Shown here in pieces: positions 44,447 to 50,000 of a DNA stretch of 50,000 bases (position 1 is its first letter; the number at the start of each line of letters is the position of its first letter). The translations under genes and the position numbers were made by a program. The DNA lies in contig CM022678.1 of NCBI GenBank assembly GCA_012295275.1, positions 7,053,559-7,103,558 on the forward strand, read 5' to 3'. The notes below the pieces were generated by a model that was not told the origin of the DNA, made no database searches, and worked only from the letters and a program-made list of their open reading frames with translations. Source of the DNA: Chrysomallon squamiferum (Eukaryota > Mollusca > Gastropoda > Neomphalida > Peltospiridae).

Positions 44447-44689
44447 TCTGCTTATAGGAGAATTAATAATGGTAACAGTAGAAATAATAGTAATAAAAGT
44501 CGTTGTGATAACTGTAGTAATATTAGTTGTAGGAGTAGTAGTAATAGTAGTAGTAATAGAAGCAGCAGTAGTGGTGGTAGCTGTGGTAGCTGATAGCAGT
44601 AACAGTAATACAGTAGTAAGAGCAATGGTAGTAGTAATAGTAACAGTAATTTATGTTAGCCATTATTCATGGAATTGTGCTTGAGGTAG

Positions 44690-44900
44690 TAGAGGTAATA
44701 GTAGTAAAAGTAATAGTCATTACAGTAATTGTAATAATAGCAGTAATAGTAGTAAAAGTAGTAGTCATTACAGTAATTGTAATAATAGCAGTAATAGTAG
44801 TAAAAGTAGTAGTCATTACAGTAATTGTAATAATAGCAGTAATAGTAGTAAAAGTAGTAGTCATTACAGTAATTGTAATAATAGCAGTAATAGTAGTGTT
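44690..44900. repeat. 48-bp tandem repeat upstream of gene D
   Basis: Four copies with CATTACAGTAATTGTAATAA at 44718, 44766, 44814 and 44862, exactly 48 bases apart. Only one copy exists upstream of C (about 34378). 48 is a multiple of three, hence the open frames. Confidence 0.93.
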
Positions 44901-45142
44901 GGTAGTGGTGATAGTAGTGGTGTTGGTAGTGCTTGTGGTAGTTGCTGTTTTTGTTGTTGTAGTTGTAGATATGGTTGTTGTTGTTGTTGTTGTTCTAGCA
45001 TTAGCAGGAGTTAAAACAATAGTCTACTGGTAATTCTAGTAGTAACAGTTGCTGCTGTAGAGTAGTTGTTGTTCTCGTAGTAGTTATTATTGTTGTTGCT
45101 GTCGTTATTTGGGCACTGTAATCTTTGTTACCAGATCTGAAC

Positions 45143-49647
<4,505 letters not shown>

Positions 49648-50000
49648 GTAAGATATCGTCTGTGAGTCGTCTACCCAAAACACGAAAATCAGTTTTAGAA
49701 GTCCATTCATTTTAATTAATCTAAAAGTCTACAAAGTGCAGTCATCTAACGAAAGCAAAAAAACAAAAAGGTTATTCTGCCAATTTAAAAGTGGTTAAAT
49801 TCGTTTCGATCACTGATTTTTGAAAATGTTGAAAATCCATACAAATGAAGGATTTAAAACGTTGGAAAATCCATTCAAACAGTGAATTTAAAGTTTAGAC
49901 AATGAATCACGTAGCGCTGAAAAACAATCCCACGTGTCCTTTCCTCACAGAAGAAAATTCACATGTGATATAATATCGTAAAATCATGAACGTTCTTTTT
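49648..50000 (+). other. start of D intron 8
   Basis: Begins with the GTAAGA donor. Contains sequence resembling C intron 8 (AAAATCCATTCAAA, ATATAATATCGT). The window ends before exon 9. Confidence 0.8.

Noticed and set aside
44653-45033. 126-codon frame of IVVKVVVITVIVIIAV repeats upstream of D
   Set aside because: It is the 48-base tandem repeat within an AGT-rich tract.

Overview
Animal (metazoan) nuclear DNA: AT-rich, with short phase-conserved exons, GT-AG introns of a few hundred bases to about 2 kb, and a very high load of microsatellites ((GA)n, (TA)n, (ATT)n, (GTAT)n). The simple-repeat style, mariner-type transposons and a tRNA-derived SINE-like repeat would fit a mollusc or other lophotrochozoan, but the species cannot be settled from the sequence. 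The track's long ORFs are almost all translations of simple repeats; the real coding sequence lies in about 50 short exons.

The window is a cluster of paralogous SLC18B1-like genes (12-TM major facilitator family; the mammalian member is the vesicular polyamine transporter). Paralogues share one 13-coding-exon plan with identical exon lengths and phases. From left to right: B1 (minus, 5' part, exons 4-1, 308-3206, continuing off the left edge); A (plus, all 13 exons, 10050-20472, with a 1-base deletion in exon 1); A' (minus, decayed copy, 21490-25369); B2 (plus, decayed copy of B1 exons 2-4, 31545-32410); C (plus, complete, 34687-42347, 466 codons); D (plus, exons 1-8, 45143-49647, continuing off the right edge).

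Two kinds of duplication built this. (1) An old inverted duplication: the divergent B1/A block (about 248-19500) reappears in reverse as A'/B2 (about 21127-32465) around a 1.6 kb spacer holding the last two exons of A. The right arm has lost exons and gained insertions, so it is not a simple assembly mirror. (2) A later tandem duplication of about 10.4 kb made C and D, whose 5' ends are nearly identical while later exons differ.

The non-coding DNA is full of structure: 1.74 kb tandem units between B1 and A, a 42-bp minisatellite with a 294-bp higher-order period, minisatellites carrying splice-donor-like sequence, a 585-bp palindrome, three mariner-like elements with terminal inverted repeats, two tRNA-SINE-like repeats and many exact TGACGTCA palindromes. 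No prokaryotic-type system, CRISPR array or rRNA is present. The most interesting hypothesis is that A read-through into the reversed A' copy yields a self-complementary hairpin RNA able to act on the transporter family.
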